Shown: piece after piece, positions 36,677 to 45,305 of the stretch | Position numbering within the stretch: the first letter of the stretch is position 1 | How the letters are laid out: every line of letters begins with the position of its first letter | Assembly (NCBI RefSeq): GCF_009768885.1 | Contig: NZ_WSQA01000003.1 | Coordinates: 310,001-374,000 of the forward strand | Origin: Sphingobacterium humi | Lineage (GTDB): Bacteria > Bacteroidota > Bacteroidia > Sphingobacteriales > Sphingobacteriaceae | Direction of reading: 5' to 3' | Length of the DNA: 64,000 bases | Notes under the pieces: model-generated | What the model was told of the DNA's origin: nothing | The model's database searches: none | What the model saw: the letters and a program-made list of their open reading frames with translations, nothing else | Position numbers and translations under genes: made by a program

Positions 36677-37540
36677 TTAGTTTTGAATTTTTTCCTTTAG
36701 TTCGCCACAGTTCATCATCTTCGATCCGAAATACGGATTCTTTATCGCTTCTTCTTTGCTTAACCAATAGGCCCCTGAATTGCCATTCGCCATGGGGCAA
36801 TGCAACACATATAAAGGCTGTTGGATTTGCGCCGATTTGGCCAAACTGATAAACTGCTTCGACAGTGCGGTAAAGGATTGGCGTTGTTTTTCCAGGTCTT
36901 TGCTGTTGGCCATAGCCTTGGCATCCTTTATTAAGCCTTTATATACCTGCATCCAAACCTGATGTTCTTTCTCGCCAAGCTTAGCCATTTCCACCTTTTC
37001 CAACTGCTGTTGTAGGGTTTTCGCATGGTTAGCTGCGGCTGTAGCATCGGAGGCAGTCAGGGCATTTTTCACTTGGATATAAGCTTCGAAGCTTGCATCC
37101 AATGGCTTGCTTTCACTATTATGGCCACTAGCGGCATGTTTCGCATGGCCCTCGGTAGCTTGACCCTGCGGATGATGCACGGTTTCTTTGCTAGCTGTTT
37201 CATGATCGCGATCGTACAGACAGCATTCATGCAGCTTGGTATACACATCATCGGGCGCTCTAAAGCCTTGGTTATCATAGCCGGCCTGGGCTATTTTCTT
37301 TAAGATAGCCTCTTCGGAAGTCTTCGTCGGATCATATTGAAAGGTAATCTGCTTGGAATCAGCGTCCCAATTCGCATTGCTCGCCTTAGCAGCAATGGCG
37401 GCTTTTTCTATGGTTTTTTTGCACATGCCACAATTACCATTTACGATGGCGCTGCTGTTTTGGATGGTTTTATTTTGCGCCTGACCTGAAAGTGCCAAGC
37501 ATAGGCTTAGGATACCTAAGCTACTTTTTAGAATATTCAT
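36677..37540 (-). CDS. Heavy-metal-associated (HMA) and DUF3347 copper protein
   Basis: A 287-residue exported protein. Signal peptide at about 1-21. An HMA domain follows (about 26-93) with the metal-binding GNCGMCKK (CxxC at 37-40). A His-rich linker (about 105-145) leads to a DUF3347 domain (about 148-285) with VLHCPMANGNSGAYWLS and KMMNCGEL, the copper-linked part. It likely shuttles copper to the multicopper oxidase encoded just downstream (inference). Confidence 0.85.
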   Translation of the reverse strand: MNILKSSLGILSLCLALSGQAQNKTIQNSSAIVNGNCGMCKKTIEKAAIAAKASNANWDADSKQITFQYDPTKTSEEAILKKIAQAGYDNQGFRAPDDVYTKLHECCLYDRDHETASKETVHHPQGQATEGHAKHAASGHNSESKPLDASFEAYIQVKNALTASDATAAANHAKTLQQQLEKVEMAKLGEKEHQVWMQVYKGLIKDAKAMANSKDLEKQRQSFTALSKQFISLAKSAQIQQPLYVLHCPMANGNSGAYWLSKEEAIKNPYFGSKMMNCGELKEKIQN

Positions 37541-37621
37541 TGCTTAAAATTTTAAAATAATAGATGTATTGGAAAGGGTACTTCCCAACATGAGTTCCAT
37601 GTTTTGCTGTTCCTGAAGGGA

Positions 37622-38011
37622 TTAGCTTATTTTAGGCGGGATGAATATACTGGAGTAGCCGCTCGGGATAATAAAGGCCGGCATGCTTTGCTCATCTATG
37701 TCGATTTGGTAGCTGGGGCTACTGAAATCAAAATAGAAAGTATGTAAAAGCATGGTCGATAGCATCGGCGCAATGCAGCAGCAAGGCCCATGTCCGGCAC
37801 AGCCAGACTGTTCGGCTTCCTGATGTTGTGGATGTTCCGATTGCGATTGCTGATCCTGACAGCAAGCATGCTGTTCCTGATCTTTCCCTTCGCTATCGGC
37901 AAGATGACAATGTGTAGTTTTAGTATCCTCCTTTTCATGCTGACATGCCGAAGCCGCCGATGGAAGCACCATCGTCAATAGCAAGCCGCAGAAAAGGATA
38001 AATTGTTTCAT
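37622..38011 (-). CDS. Cys/His-rich exported protein of the copper cluster
   Basis: A 129-residue protein with a signal peptide (about residues 1-22). The middle (about 23-80) is packed with His, Cys, Gln and Glu (CQHEKED, HCHLAD, HACCQDQ, GHGPCCC), while the last 45 residues are hydrophobic to aromatic (HTFYFDF, PSGYSSIFIPP). I do not recognise the family. It starts the copper operon with the HMA-DUF3347 protein and the oxidase on the same strand, so a periplasmic metal buffer or sensor is likely (inference). Confidence 0.7.
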   Translation of the reverse strand: MKQFILFCGLLLTMVLPSAASACQHEKEDTKTTHCHLADSEGKDQEQHACCQDQQSQSEHPQHQEAEQSGCAGHGPCCCIAPMLSTMLLHTFYFDFSSPSYQIDIDEQSMPAFIIPSGYSSIFIPPKIS

Positions 38012-38035
38012 TTGTTATAGCTAACAGTTATATCA

Positions 38036-38674
38036 TTAAATAGTTTGGGAAGCTTGCGATTCTTTTTTCGGTGCCATCCGGATAAACAGTTCGGAGCCTG
38101 CTCGTGGCGGGATGCTGTTATAGCAAGTTTCCATGCGTAGGATATCGAAGTCTTCTTGAAATAACGCTTGATATTCTGCGGCACTTCCCCCAAACGGCGG
38201 GCCGGCTTTTTCAAATTCCACCTGAAACAACAGGCCTGCCAGCACACCTTCCGTACTCAACAGTTCCTTCATTTTCTTTACGTAGGCAGGGCGTAAGGTC
38301 GGATCGATGGCACAGAAGAAGGTCTGTTCCAGAATTAGGTCGAAGGTACCTTCTAACTGGAAGAAATCGCCTTGAATAACTTTCACCTGCGGCAACTCCT
38401 TAAATTTCTGCTGGGCGCGTTCTACCGCCAAGGGCGCAATATCGATAATGTAAATGTCTTGAAATCCTTTTTCTACCAGGTAGGCCGCCTCATAGGCATT
38501 GCCACAGCCCGGAATCAGAATCCGAAGCTGCTTATCTTCGAGGCCATCGATATACTGTGTCAATGCTGGCGAAGCATAGCCGATATCCCATCCGGTTTGA
38601 TTATTTTCCCAGCGTTCATTCCAAAAGCTTTCCGGTGCTGTTCTTAATGCAGCTAACGATTTATCTTTTTCCAT
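38036..38674 (-). CDS. SAM-dependent methyltransferase, TPMT-like
   Basis: A 212-residue class I methyltransferase. FWNERWENNQTGWDIG near the N terminus is typical of the thiopurine S-methyltransferase family, and ILIPGCGNAYEAAYLVEKGF (about residues 53-72) is the SAM-binding motif I. The ATG at 38674 replaces an in-frame TTG seven codons upstream. It lies 24 bases before the copper operon, so it may be co-transcribed with it; an acceptor such as tellurite or selenite is possible in the family but not shown here. Confidence 0.82.
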   Translation of the reverse strand: MEKDKSLAALRTAPESFWNERWENNQTGWDIGYASPALTQYIDGLEDKQLRILIPGCGNAYEAAYLVEKGFQDIYIIDIAPLAVERAQQKFKELPQVKVIQGDFFQLEGTFDLILEQTFFCAIDPTLRPAYVKKMKELLSTEGVLAGLLFQVEFEKAGPPFGGSAAEYQALFQEDFDILRMETCYNSIPPRAGSELFIRMAPKKESQASQTI

Positions 38675-38761
38675 GGTAGATTTTACTGCAGGCAATATAA
38701 GATTATAAACGTAAAATTAAGTCTTCGCATTGTCAAGCTAGCGATATAGGCGTGCGTTTGT

Positions 38762-39382
38762 CTAAGATTCCTCCGTTCCTTTTGCGTCTTCCGGCTGGTT
38801 AGGGATATAAATATAGCAGCCGGCTTCGGAGGGATGATCGAGCACCATACTATCTGGATCTTGTTTCCACAGCAATTGGATAATCATAAAATCTCCGGCA
38901 GCGGCCATGGTAAAGAAGATAGCGAAAAGTAACATCCCGATGCTACCTGTAGCAATAGCAATAATACCTGGTAATAAACCCAAGAGTAGGGCAGGCATCA
39001 TGGCCCCAAGTATATAAGCTCTTAACTTTAGGGGTTCTTTGCAATGGCAGTAAGGAGTTAGCATTTTTTTAAGAATACCATATTTAATTGCTTTATGCCC
39101 CCCTTTTGCAAAGAATGACCAGGTAATACCATGAATTAATTCATGCAGGACAATACCTCCCACAAAAAGAACAATTGGCAGCAGGCCATAACCGGACACT
39201 AAACTCTCAAAAACACTGGTTAAGAATTGCTTAATGCTTGAGCCCGAGAAATCATCTAGCCATAGCAACAGAAAAGGTGCAATATAGAAGAGGGAAACGG
39301 GTAAAAACAGGGAGCATCCCAATGAATTTGCTTTTACAAGGTCTATTGTTAGTTTCTTTTTCGTGTAGTTGTTCAATTCCAT
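38762..39382 (-). CDS. DUF3267 membrane metalloprotease-like protein
   Basis: A 206-residue membrane protein with four predicted helices. A helix holds HELIHG (about residues 84-89), a metal-binding HExxH, as in DUF3267 proteins, and the C-terminal part ends in a proline/acid-rich tail. Such proteins resemble site-2 proteases but their targets are unknown. It lies 38 bases after the GNAT gene in one minus-strand run. Confidence 0.8.
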   Translation of the reverse strand: MELNNYTKKKLTIDLVKANSLGCSLFLPVSLFYIAPFLLLWLDDFSGSSIKQFLTSVFESLVSGYGLLPIVLFVGGIVLHELIHGITWSFFAKGGHKAIKYGILKKMLTPYCHCKEPLKLRAYILGAMMPALLLGLLPGIIAIATGSIGMLLFAIFFTMAAAGDFMIIQLLWKQDPDSMVLDHPSEAGCYIYIPNQPEDAKGTEES

Positions 39383-39420
39383 ATTTTAATATACTAAGAA
39401 TTCTTTGCATTAAGCTATGC

Positions 39421-39885
39421 CTATTTTTCTTCAAGGTATACCATGTAAACCATATCCAATCCTTCGGCCCAATAATCACGATGAATCTCCCTGATTACAA
39501 ATCCTTTTTTCTGGTAAAAGTCGCAGGCCACCTGCGAAGTACGGACCACGATTTCGGAAATATCCGGTTTTTGTTGGATGCGAATTAAGCGTTCAGCCAA
39601 TAGCGCCGAGCCAATACCCTTCCCATGCTGCTCACGGTCCACAAAGTCCCAACTGAGGTATGCCTTTCCCTTTTCCTTGGTATAATTGATGCCCCCCGCA
39701 GCTATTAGCTTTCCTTCGCTGATGCAAACCAAGTAATCCTCGCGTTCGTGGCTTAGGTAATGCAATAGATCTTGGGTTTCTTCCGCCGCGAAATACTGCG
39801 GAATGTTACTTTTGAAAATGGCTAATACCTCCGCTAGGTCCGTTTCCTGATAACTTCTGATCGTTAGTGTCAAGTTTTTAGACAT
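39421..39885 (-). CDS. GNAT-family N-acetyltransferase
   Basis: A 154-residue acetyltransferase. The acetyl-CoA loop reads QHGKGIGSALLAERL (about residues 87-101, the R/QxxGxG/A signature), and VACDFYQKKGF (about 122) is the usual late strand-helix region. It begins three bases after the DUF695-like gene. Substrate unknown. Confidence 0.88.
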   Translation of the reverse strand: MSKNLTLTIRSYQETDLAEVLAIFKSNIPQYFAAEETQDLLHYLSHEREDYLVCISEGKLIAAGGINYTKEKGKAYLSWDFVDREQHGKGIGSALLAERLIRIQQKPDISEIVVRTSQVACDFYQKKGFVIREIHRDYWAEGLDMVYMVYLEEK

Positions 39886-39888
39886 GGG

Positions 39889-40992
39889 CTATTCCGCAAA
39901 TTTCTCAAACGTACGCCAATATTTATCCTTGAAAATATCGTATTCAATTTGAAACTGCTGGGCATATTTCCGGGTTATGGCATCCATCACCCTAGAAGGT
40001 TTTCTGAACTCATGGCAGGCAAAGCTCACTTCCCGGAGGCCGTTTCCTGTTTCCCGAACCACCAGGATGTAGCCATCTTCCTCAGGCAGCTTTTCCATCA
40101 GGTCGTTCTCCAGTTGTTCCAAGCGTTCGTATTCTTCCTGACTGGGGAAGCCATCTTCCGGGCGGGGTTGGTAATGCACCATGACCAGCAATATCCAGGG
40201 GTGAGAGGCTTTATAGTCCCAATGCAATATGCTGTTGTTTACAATGGCATATAGGGGTGTGCCATCGTCTACACTGCCTTCGAAGGAGGCGAAACTATCC
40301 TCGGCACTATTGTGTCTCACGTCGTGATAGCGTTCTACGAATTCTTTCTCACGCCAGGTGAGGTAAGCTTCTAATTTATCGATGGAAATCAATTCCGGCA
40401 GGTCTGTTGCCGGTCCACACACACTGAGGTTATCAATCATGGTGATGGATTTGTATTCCCCCAGCACATTGTCTAAATAGATGCAAACGCCGTTATAGAT
40501 TTCATGATGTCGGTTTTCATCGTAATGATCATACACCATCACCAAGTCTATTTGGTCGGGGTAGGCACTATGTTCAATGGGGTAGAAGTTGATGTTTTCT
40601 TTGTTATACAGCATATCGCCCATACGAATCTCGAAGGAGTCTATATCGGAGGCTTGCTTTAGGGCTGTAAATTTCCAATTTGGTAAGTTAGGCGCTGCGG
40701 CAATTAAATCTTCAATAAAGGCGATATTTTTAACGACGGCATCAGGGGTCAAGATCAATTCGGCGATTTTAGTTTTCTTTTCCATGCCTACGAGAAAGAA
40801 AATACGCTCGTTTAGTTTGGCCAGTTTTTCCGATAGGAAAATGAAAAAATCCTCTTCAATACGATCACCCTGTTGAATAGCTTTATAAAACCGCGCTTCC
40901 TCCTGTACGAACCATTCCCAAAAATCCTTAATTGTTTTTACGTCTTTCTTAGGGGAGTTGCTGCTTTTAAAAATCTTATTGAATATGCTCAT
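39889..40992 (-). CDS. DUF695-like protein of unknown function
   Basis: A 367-residue soluble protein. The C-terminal 140 residues (LYAIVNNSILHW, HPWILLVMVHYQ, GLREVSFACHEF) look like the DUF695 domain found in some immunity and housekeeping proteins; the first 200 residues match nothing I know. Charged, without signal peptide or helices in the membrane. First gene of the run that includes the GNAT, DUF3267 and methyltransferase genes. Confidence 0.6.
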   Translation of the reverse strand: MSIFNKIFKSSNSPKKDVKTIKDFWEWFVQEEARFYKAIQQGDRIEEDFFIFLSEKLAKLNERIFFLVGMEKKTKIAELILTPDAVVKNIAFIEDLIAAAPNLPNWKFTALKQASDIDSFEIRMGDMLYNKENINFYPIEHSAYPDQIDLVMVYDHYDENRHHEIYNGVCIYLDNVLGEYKSITMIDNLSVCGPATDLPELISIDKLEAYLTWREKEFVERYHDVRHNSAEDSFASFEGSVDDGTPLYAIVNNSILHWDYKASHPWILLVMVHYQPRPEDGFPSQEEYERLEQLENDLMEKLPEEDGYILVVRETGNGLREVSFACHEFRKPSRVMDAITRKYAQQFQIEYDIFKDKYWRTFEKFAE

Positions 40993-41022
40993 ACTGTTGG
41001 TTTAATGCCGGAGTTCTCTAAA

Positions 41023-41030
41023 CAAATTTA
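41023..41030 (-). promoter_or_regulatory. -7 box of the DUF695-GNAT-DUF3267 run
   Basis: Minus-strand TAAATTTG matches TAnnTTTG exactly and lies 30 bases before the start at 40992. No other promoter was seen before the copper genes, which may therefore belong to this run. Confidence 0.5.
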
Positions 41031-41130
41031 ATAGAATTTTGCGTTCTAAGCCTATAGTTTTGAGGTTATTATCCGTTTTTTATGGGAAAGGAAAGGTTAT
41101 TGAGGGGCTAACCTTGGGATACGCGCATGA

Positions 41131-41160
41131 AAAAAGGGCCTTTGCACGCAAAGGCCCTTT
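41131..41160 (-). terminator. Rho-independent terminator of the cyclophilin-DUF5606 operon
   Basis: Perfect 12-bp stem (41133-41144 with 41149-41160) around CACG; T-run on the minus strand. Confidence 0.85.
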
Positions 41161-41173
41161 CTGTATCGTTTCT

Positions 41174-41578
41174 TTATGCTAGAGGCGCAGGAGCTTCCTC
41201 TTCGAATAAAGGTAATTCTTTAATGATGTTGTACCAGGAAATTACTTTTTTAATATCCGAGGTATATACTCTAGACTCATCGTGTCCAGGTGCTACTTCA
41301 CGGAAGAAATCACGCAGGGTGTTGCCGTCGGCTTTCACATCAACGGTGTTGCCGCCATTGGCTTTAATTGCTTCGAATACATCCAATAAACGGATTTCTT
41401 CTTCTTCACCATAAATGGTAATATCTTCCAATGTTGCCATTTTAGTGGTCGATAAATTAACAACGGTTTTGATTTTCGCTTTATCCAAAGATTCTAGAAT
41501 AAAGCCACCTTTGTTCTGACCTACTAATTTAAACAATCCTGGTTTTCCTGTTACGGATACTAATCCTCTTAAATTCAT
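41174..41578 (-). CDS. DUF5606-like protein
   Basis: A 134-residue soluble protein that begins NLRGLVSVTGKPGLFKL, the start of the Bacteroidota-specific DUF5606 family, and ends in an acidic-proline tail (FEEEAPAPLA). The ATG at 41578 replaces an in-frame TTG eight codons upstream that lies in the cyclophilin gene end. It follows the cyclophilin gene by 13 bases. Function unknown. Confidence 0.8.
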   Translation of the reverse strand: MNLRGLVSVTGKPGLFKLVGQNKGGFILESLDKAKIKTVVNLSTTKMATLEDITIYGEEEEIRLLDVFEAIKANGGNTVDVKADGNTLRDFFREVAPGHDESRVYTSDIKKVISWYNIIKELPLFEEEAPAPLA

Positions 41579-41591
41579 ATGTTCGTTATGC

Positions 41592-42050
41592 TTAATCTTC
41601 AATAACTTCTATCCCTAAGATGCGGTCGCCTTGGCGGATATCATCTACGATATCTACGTTTTCAATCACTTTCCCGAAGCAAGTGTGGTTTCTGTCTAGG
41701 TGTGCGGTATTGTTACGGCTGTGGCAAATAAAGAATTGTGAGCCTCCGGTATTGCGTCCAGCATGCGCCATCGACAATACACCACGGTCATGATGTTGGT
41801 TGTTGCCATCCAATTCACAGTCGATTTTATATCCTGGGCCACCTGTACCTGGCATGCCAGATGCGCCTTCGCGTGTATTCGGGCATCCGCCTTGGATTAC
41901 GAAATCAGGAATAACACGGTGGAACGTTAATCCATCGTAGTATCCAGATTTTGCCAATTTAATAAAGTTTGCTACTGTATTTGGAGCATCTTCTGTGTAG
42001 AACTGCACAGTCATGTCACCTTTTTCCGTTTTGATAATTGCTTTACTCAT
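41592..42050 (-). CDS. Peptidyl-prolyl isomerase, cyclophilin type
   Basis: A 152-residue cytoplasmic cyclophilin without signal peptide. The catalytic core [13 protein letters not shown] (residues about 43-55) and the later SQFFICH and [11 protein letters not shown] are diagnostic. It starts the two-gene operon with the DUF5606-like gene. Confidence 0.95.
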   Translation of the reverse strand: MSKAIIKTEKGDMTVQFYTEDAPNTVANFIKLAKSGYYDGLTFHRVIPDFVIQGGCPNTREGASGMPGTGGPGYKIDCELDGNNQHHDRGVLSMAHAGRNTGGSQFFICHSRNNTAHLDRNHTCFGKVIENVDIVDDIRQGDRILGIEVIED

Positions 42051-42076
42051 AAATTCTATTTATTAGAAATAAGATA

Positions 42077-42084
42077 CAAAGATA
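42077..42084 (-). promoter_or_regulatory. -7 box of the cyclophilin operon
   Basis: Minus-strand TATCTTTG is an exact -7 box about 27 bases before the start at 42050. Confidence 0.6.
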
Positions 42085-42200
42085 AGGTTTCTCCCTAAAA
42101 TAGGAAGTTGTCTGGATAAGTTGTTCACATTCAGGCGTTTTTATATGGGCTATATTTTGTATATTTAAGCAGAATCCTTTGTTAATCAAGAAGATACCCT

Positions 42201-42890
42201 ATGCGGGAGAAAATGGTCATTCGGGAATGGTCAGCTGCCGATCGGCCGCGGGAGAAGCTGATGCAGCAAGGCCGCCGCGCGGTAAGCGATGCCGAATTGT
42301 TAGCCATTGTCGTCGGATCAGGAAGCAGCCATGAAAGTGCTGTAAGCCTCTGCCAGCGCTTGCTGGCCAGTGTAAAACATAGCCTCTTGGCCCTCTCGCG
42401 ATTAGAAGTGCAAGATTTATGCAAGTTTAAGGGCATAGGCCCGGCCAAGGCCATCAGCATTATTGCAGCTTTGGAACTTGGCCGTCGTCGGCAGGAGGCG
42501 GCAGCCGAAGAAAAACCACAATTGAATTCCAGCAAAAAGGTGTATGAGTATTTCAGGCAGCAATTGCAAGATTTGAGCCATGAAGAGTTCTGGTGTCTTT
42601 ACCTAAACCCGGCCTGCAAGGTGCTCGATGAGCAGGTTATCGGGCGTGGCGGCAATGATTTTACACCGGTTGATGTGCGCCTGATTCTGCGCCATGCCTT
42701 GTTGAACAAAGCAAATTCCATTATCCTCGTCCACAATCACCCTTCCGGCACCCTAAGCCCCAGCCAGGCCGATAAAGTCTTGACCAAGAAAATTGTGCTT
42801 GCCGCACAAACCATGGATATCCATATCCACGACCATTTGATATTCACCGATCAATCTTATTTTTCCTTTCGCGATGAAGGACTGCTGTAA
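42201..42890 (+). CDS. radC: RadC-like JAB-domain protein
   Basis: A 229-residue protein. A helix-hairpin-helix region (about residues 60-95, LCKFKGIGPAKA) precedes the JAB/MPN domain with the metal motif VHNHPSGTLSPSQAD (H178, H180, D191). Despite its name the family's role in DNA repair is doubtful. The first two in-frame ATGs (42201 and 42213) are both usable; the first gives the normal length. Confidence 0.92.
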   Translation: MREKMVIREWSAADRPREKLMQQGRRAVSDAELLAIVVGSGSSHESAVSLCQRLLASVKHSLLALSRLEVQDLCKFKGIGPAKAISIIAALELGRRRQEAAAEEKPQLNSSKKVYEYFRQQLQDLSHEEFWCLYLNPACKVLDEQVIGRGGNDFTPVDVRLILRHALLNKANSIILVHNHPSGTLSPSQADKVLTKKIVLAAQTMDIHIHDHLIFTDQSYFSFRDEGLL

Positions 42891-42968
42891 GGATACGTTC
42901 TTATCCTATATCAATGCAGGAGTAAACAGATTGCCCAATCTTTGTGTTATAAATAAAAGGAAAGAAAG

Positions 42969-43688
42969 ATGGCAAAATATAATTATCACCCGGCAGCTTC
43001 GCGAGGCGTAGCAAACCACGGTTGGTTACAATCGAAACATACCTTCAGCTTTGGCGGCTATATGGATGCTGAACGCATGAACTTTGGCGCCCTGCGCGTT
43101 CTTAATGATGATCAAGTAGCGCCAGGCATGGGCTTTGGCAAACATCCGCACAGCAATATGGAAATTATCTCCATTCCTTTACAAGGCGAATTGGCGCATA
43201 ACGATAGCATGGGGAATGGATCGGTTATAAAACAAGGTGATATTCAGGTGATGAGTGCCGGAACCGGCATTGAGCATAGCGAGTTTAACCATTCGGAAAC
43301 AGAACCGGTAAAGTTCTTACAGATCTGGGTTATCCCCGACAAGCAAAATGTAGAACCCCGCTATGATCAGCAGGCCATAGACATGGATAAGGCGCATAAC
43401 AACTTCTTGCAGATTCTGTCGCCGGATGCTTCCGATGAAGGTGTTTGGATACATCAGCAGGCTTGGTTTCATTTGGCGAAGTTTGACGCTGATTATACCC
43501 GTGAATATGTGTTGAAAAACCCGGAACATGGCTTGTATGTTTTCGTGCTAAGTGGGGATGTGCAGGTGGGCAATCAAACCCTGCATAGCCGTGATGGCTT
43601 AGGCATCATGGGCGAAAAGCACCTTGCTATAAAAGCCTTAAGTAAGGCCGAATTCTTATTAATGGAAGTGCCGGTTGTGTTTTCATAA
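42969..43688 (+). CDS. Pirin-family protein (cupin, quercetinase-like)
   Basis: A 239-residue bicupin. The metal-binding residues lie in the family motifs FGKHPHSNMEIIS (about residues 56-68) and AGTGIEHSEFNHS (about 97-109). The N-terminal motif NHGWLQSKHTFSFGGY is typical of YhhW-like pirins, which can open quercetin or act as iron-dependent regulators. It stands alone with its own terminator. Substrate unknown. Confidence 0.92.
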   Translation: MAKYNYHPAASRGVANHGWLQSKHTFSFGGYMDAERMNFGALRVLNDDQVAPGMGFGKHPHSNMEIISIPLQGELAHNDSMGNGSVIKQGDIQVMSAGTGIEHSEFNHSETEPVKFLQIWVIPDKQNVEPRYDQQAIDMDKAHNNFLQILSPDASDEGVWIHQQAWFHLAKFDADYTREYVLKNPEHGLYVFVLSGDVQVGNQTLHSRDGLGIMGEKHLAIKALSKAEFLLMEVPVVFS

Positions 43689-43718
43689 CCTGCATCGCAA
43701 TATAGGCCTTTGGCCAAA

Positions 43719-43754
43719 AAAAATAGAGACCTGTTTCGGCAGGTCTCTATTTTT
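43719..43754. terminator. Bidirectional terminator between pirin and phosphatase genes
   Basis: A perfect 15-bp stem (43719-43733 with 43740-43754) with A-run and T-run on either side serves both convergent genes. Confidence 0.85.
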
Positions 43755-43763
43755 ATGTTTGTT

Positions 43764-45179
43764 TTAGTAGGTTAATTCATCAAATTTCCAACCGGCAATT
43801 TCGGCTACCGTTCTAGGAATATCGACATTATCCATTTTGTGGCTGAATTTCTCTGCACCAACGCCAATAGCGAAGATAGGAATATAGGCTGCCGAGTGGC
43901 TTCCTGATGCCCAGCTTAAAGAAGACGCTTTATTTAACGCATTGATGCTTAAGGAAGCAATTTTATCAATGGTTGCGTATAAGCTTTTGCTGGTTTCGTT
44001 CTGATGGTTGATGAAGCTCTTTTCATAAGCGGCTTTAATTTCCGCTTCATCGGCTTTCACCTTAGTCCATAAGCCTGTTTCTGTGCTGATTAAGTTTTTC
44101 ACGTCTTCCCAAGTCGCATTCGGCGAGTTTTTACGAAGCTCATTAATTTTTGCTGAAAGCTCTTCTTGCGAAATCTTTTGGGAAGCAATTTGTCCCAAGC
44201 GTAAAGTCGATCCGCCATTGCCAACGCCTAAACCACCTGTTTCATGGTCTGCCGTCACAATAATCAGGGTTTCTTTCGGGTGTTTTTTATAGAATTCATA
44301 GGCTTTTTCTACCGCTTTGTTGAAGTCTAATACCTCGTGGATGGCCGAAGCACCATCATTTGCATGACATGCCCAGTCAATTTTTCCACCCTCCACCATT
44401 AAAAAGAAGCCTTGTTTGCCTTGGCTTAAGGTTTTAATAGCGGCCTCTGTAATATTCGCTAAGTTCATATCGCCTTGTTTCTGGTCGATTGCAAATTTTA
44501 AAGAGCTTGCTGGCGTGCCTTTATCGTTCATCAGGATTAATTTATTTTGTCCTTTTTTCACCTGATTGAAATCTTTCATGCCGTAAAGTAGGGTATAACC
44601 TGCTTTTTCCAATTGTGGATAAAGCGGTGCTACGGTTTCTTTCTTGGCGTTGGTTTCCGGTTTTAAGAAACCTGAACCCCCGAAGAAGTCGAAATTCGAT
44701 TTAATGATATCCTGACCGATTTCATAATACATGTTGCGGTCTTTTTGGTTGGCATAGAAAGAAGCAGGTGTGGCGTGGTCAATGCTCACACTGGTGGTGA
44801 TGCCCACTTTCATTCCTTTTTCTTTCGCCATGTAGGCAATACTTTTGTAGGATTTAACACCAGCGCTGTCCATCCCGATCACGCCATTCTTAGTTTTAAA
44901 GCCTACAGCTAAGGCTGTACCTCCTGCTCCCGAGTCGGTCACTCCATGAGAAAGGGAATGGGAAGTGGCATGGCTAGCCACCGGAAAGGTGCTGAATACC
45001 ATAGGTACGGTCGTGTTTTTCTGTTGCTGGCTTGCCAAGAATACTTCGGCAGCATGCACCTGATTTAAACCCATACCATCACCAATTAAGTAAAAAATAT
45101 ACTTTGGGTTATTTTGTCCAAAACTTAATCCGACGCATAATACCAATGCGAGTGCGAAGCTGATACTTCTTTTAATCAT
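43764..45179 (-). CDS. Exported alkaline phosphatase
   Basis: A 471-residue periplasmic phosphomonoesterase with a signal peptide (about residues 1-21). GDGMGLNQ (33-40) starts the metal site, TDSGAGGTALAVG (81-93) holds the phosphorylated Ser83, IDHATPASF and VTADHETGG give the remaining metal ligands. It resembles the PhoA superfamily. No pho regulator is adjacent; a -7 promoter box lies 25-30 bases upstream. Confidence 0.94.
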   Translation of the reverse strand: MIKRSISFALALVLCVGLSFGQNNPKYIFYLIGDGMGLNQVHAAEVFLASQQQKNTTVPMVFSTFPVASHATSHSLSHGVTDSGAGGTALAVGFKTKNGVIGMDSAGVKSYKSIAYMAKEKGMKVGITTSVSIDHATPASFYANQKDRNMYYEIGQDIIKSNFDFFGGSGFLKPETNAKKETVAPLYPQLEKAGYTLLYGMKDFNQVKKGQNKLILMNDKGTPASSLKFAIDQKQGDMNLANITEAAIKTLSQGKQGFFLMVEGGKIDWACHANDGASAIHEVLDFNKAVEKAYEFYKKHPKETLIIVTADHETGGLGVGNGGSTLRLGQIASQKISQEELSAKINELRKNSPNATWEDVKNLISTETGLWTKVKADEAEIKAAYEKSFINHQNETSKSLYATIDKIASLSINALNKASSLSWASGSHSAAYIPIFAIGVGAEKFSHKMDNVDIPRTVAEIAGWKFDELTY

Positions 45180-45201
45180 GTGTATTGAATTTGGTTAATT
45201 A

Positions 45202-45209
45202 CAAAAATA
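45202..45209 (-). promoter_or_regulatory. -7 box of the alkaline phosphatase gene
   Basis: Minus-strand TATTTTTG matches TAnnTTTG exactly, about 23 bases before the start at 45179. Confidence 0.5.
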
Positions 45210-45305
45210 CGGTAAGGATGTTAATATAATATTAATTTAAATGAAGAGCGAAAGCAAACAAAAATTTTACATAGCTGTTATTGTGTTATATCAATTTTAA
45301 ACAAT

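Noticed and set aside
42890..42910. A terminator after radC
   Set aside because: The short AGGAT/ATCCT hairpin has no T-run and is too weak to call.
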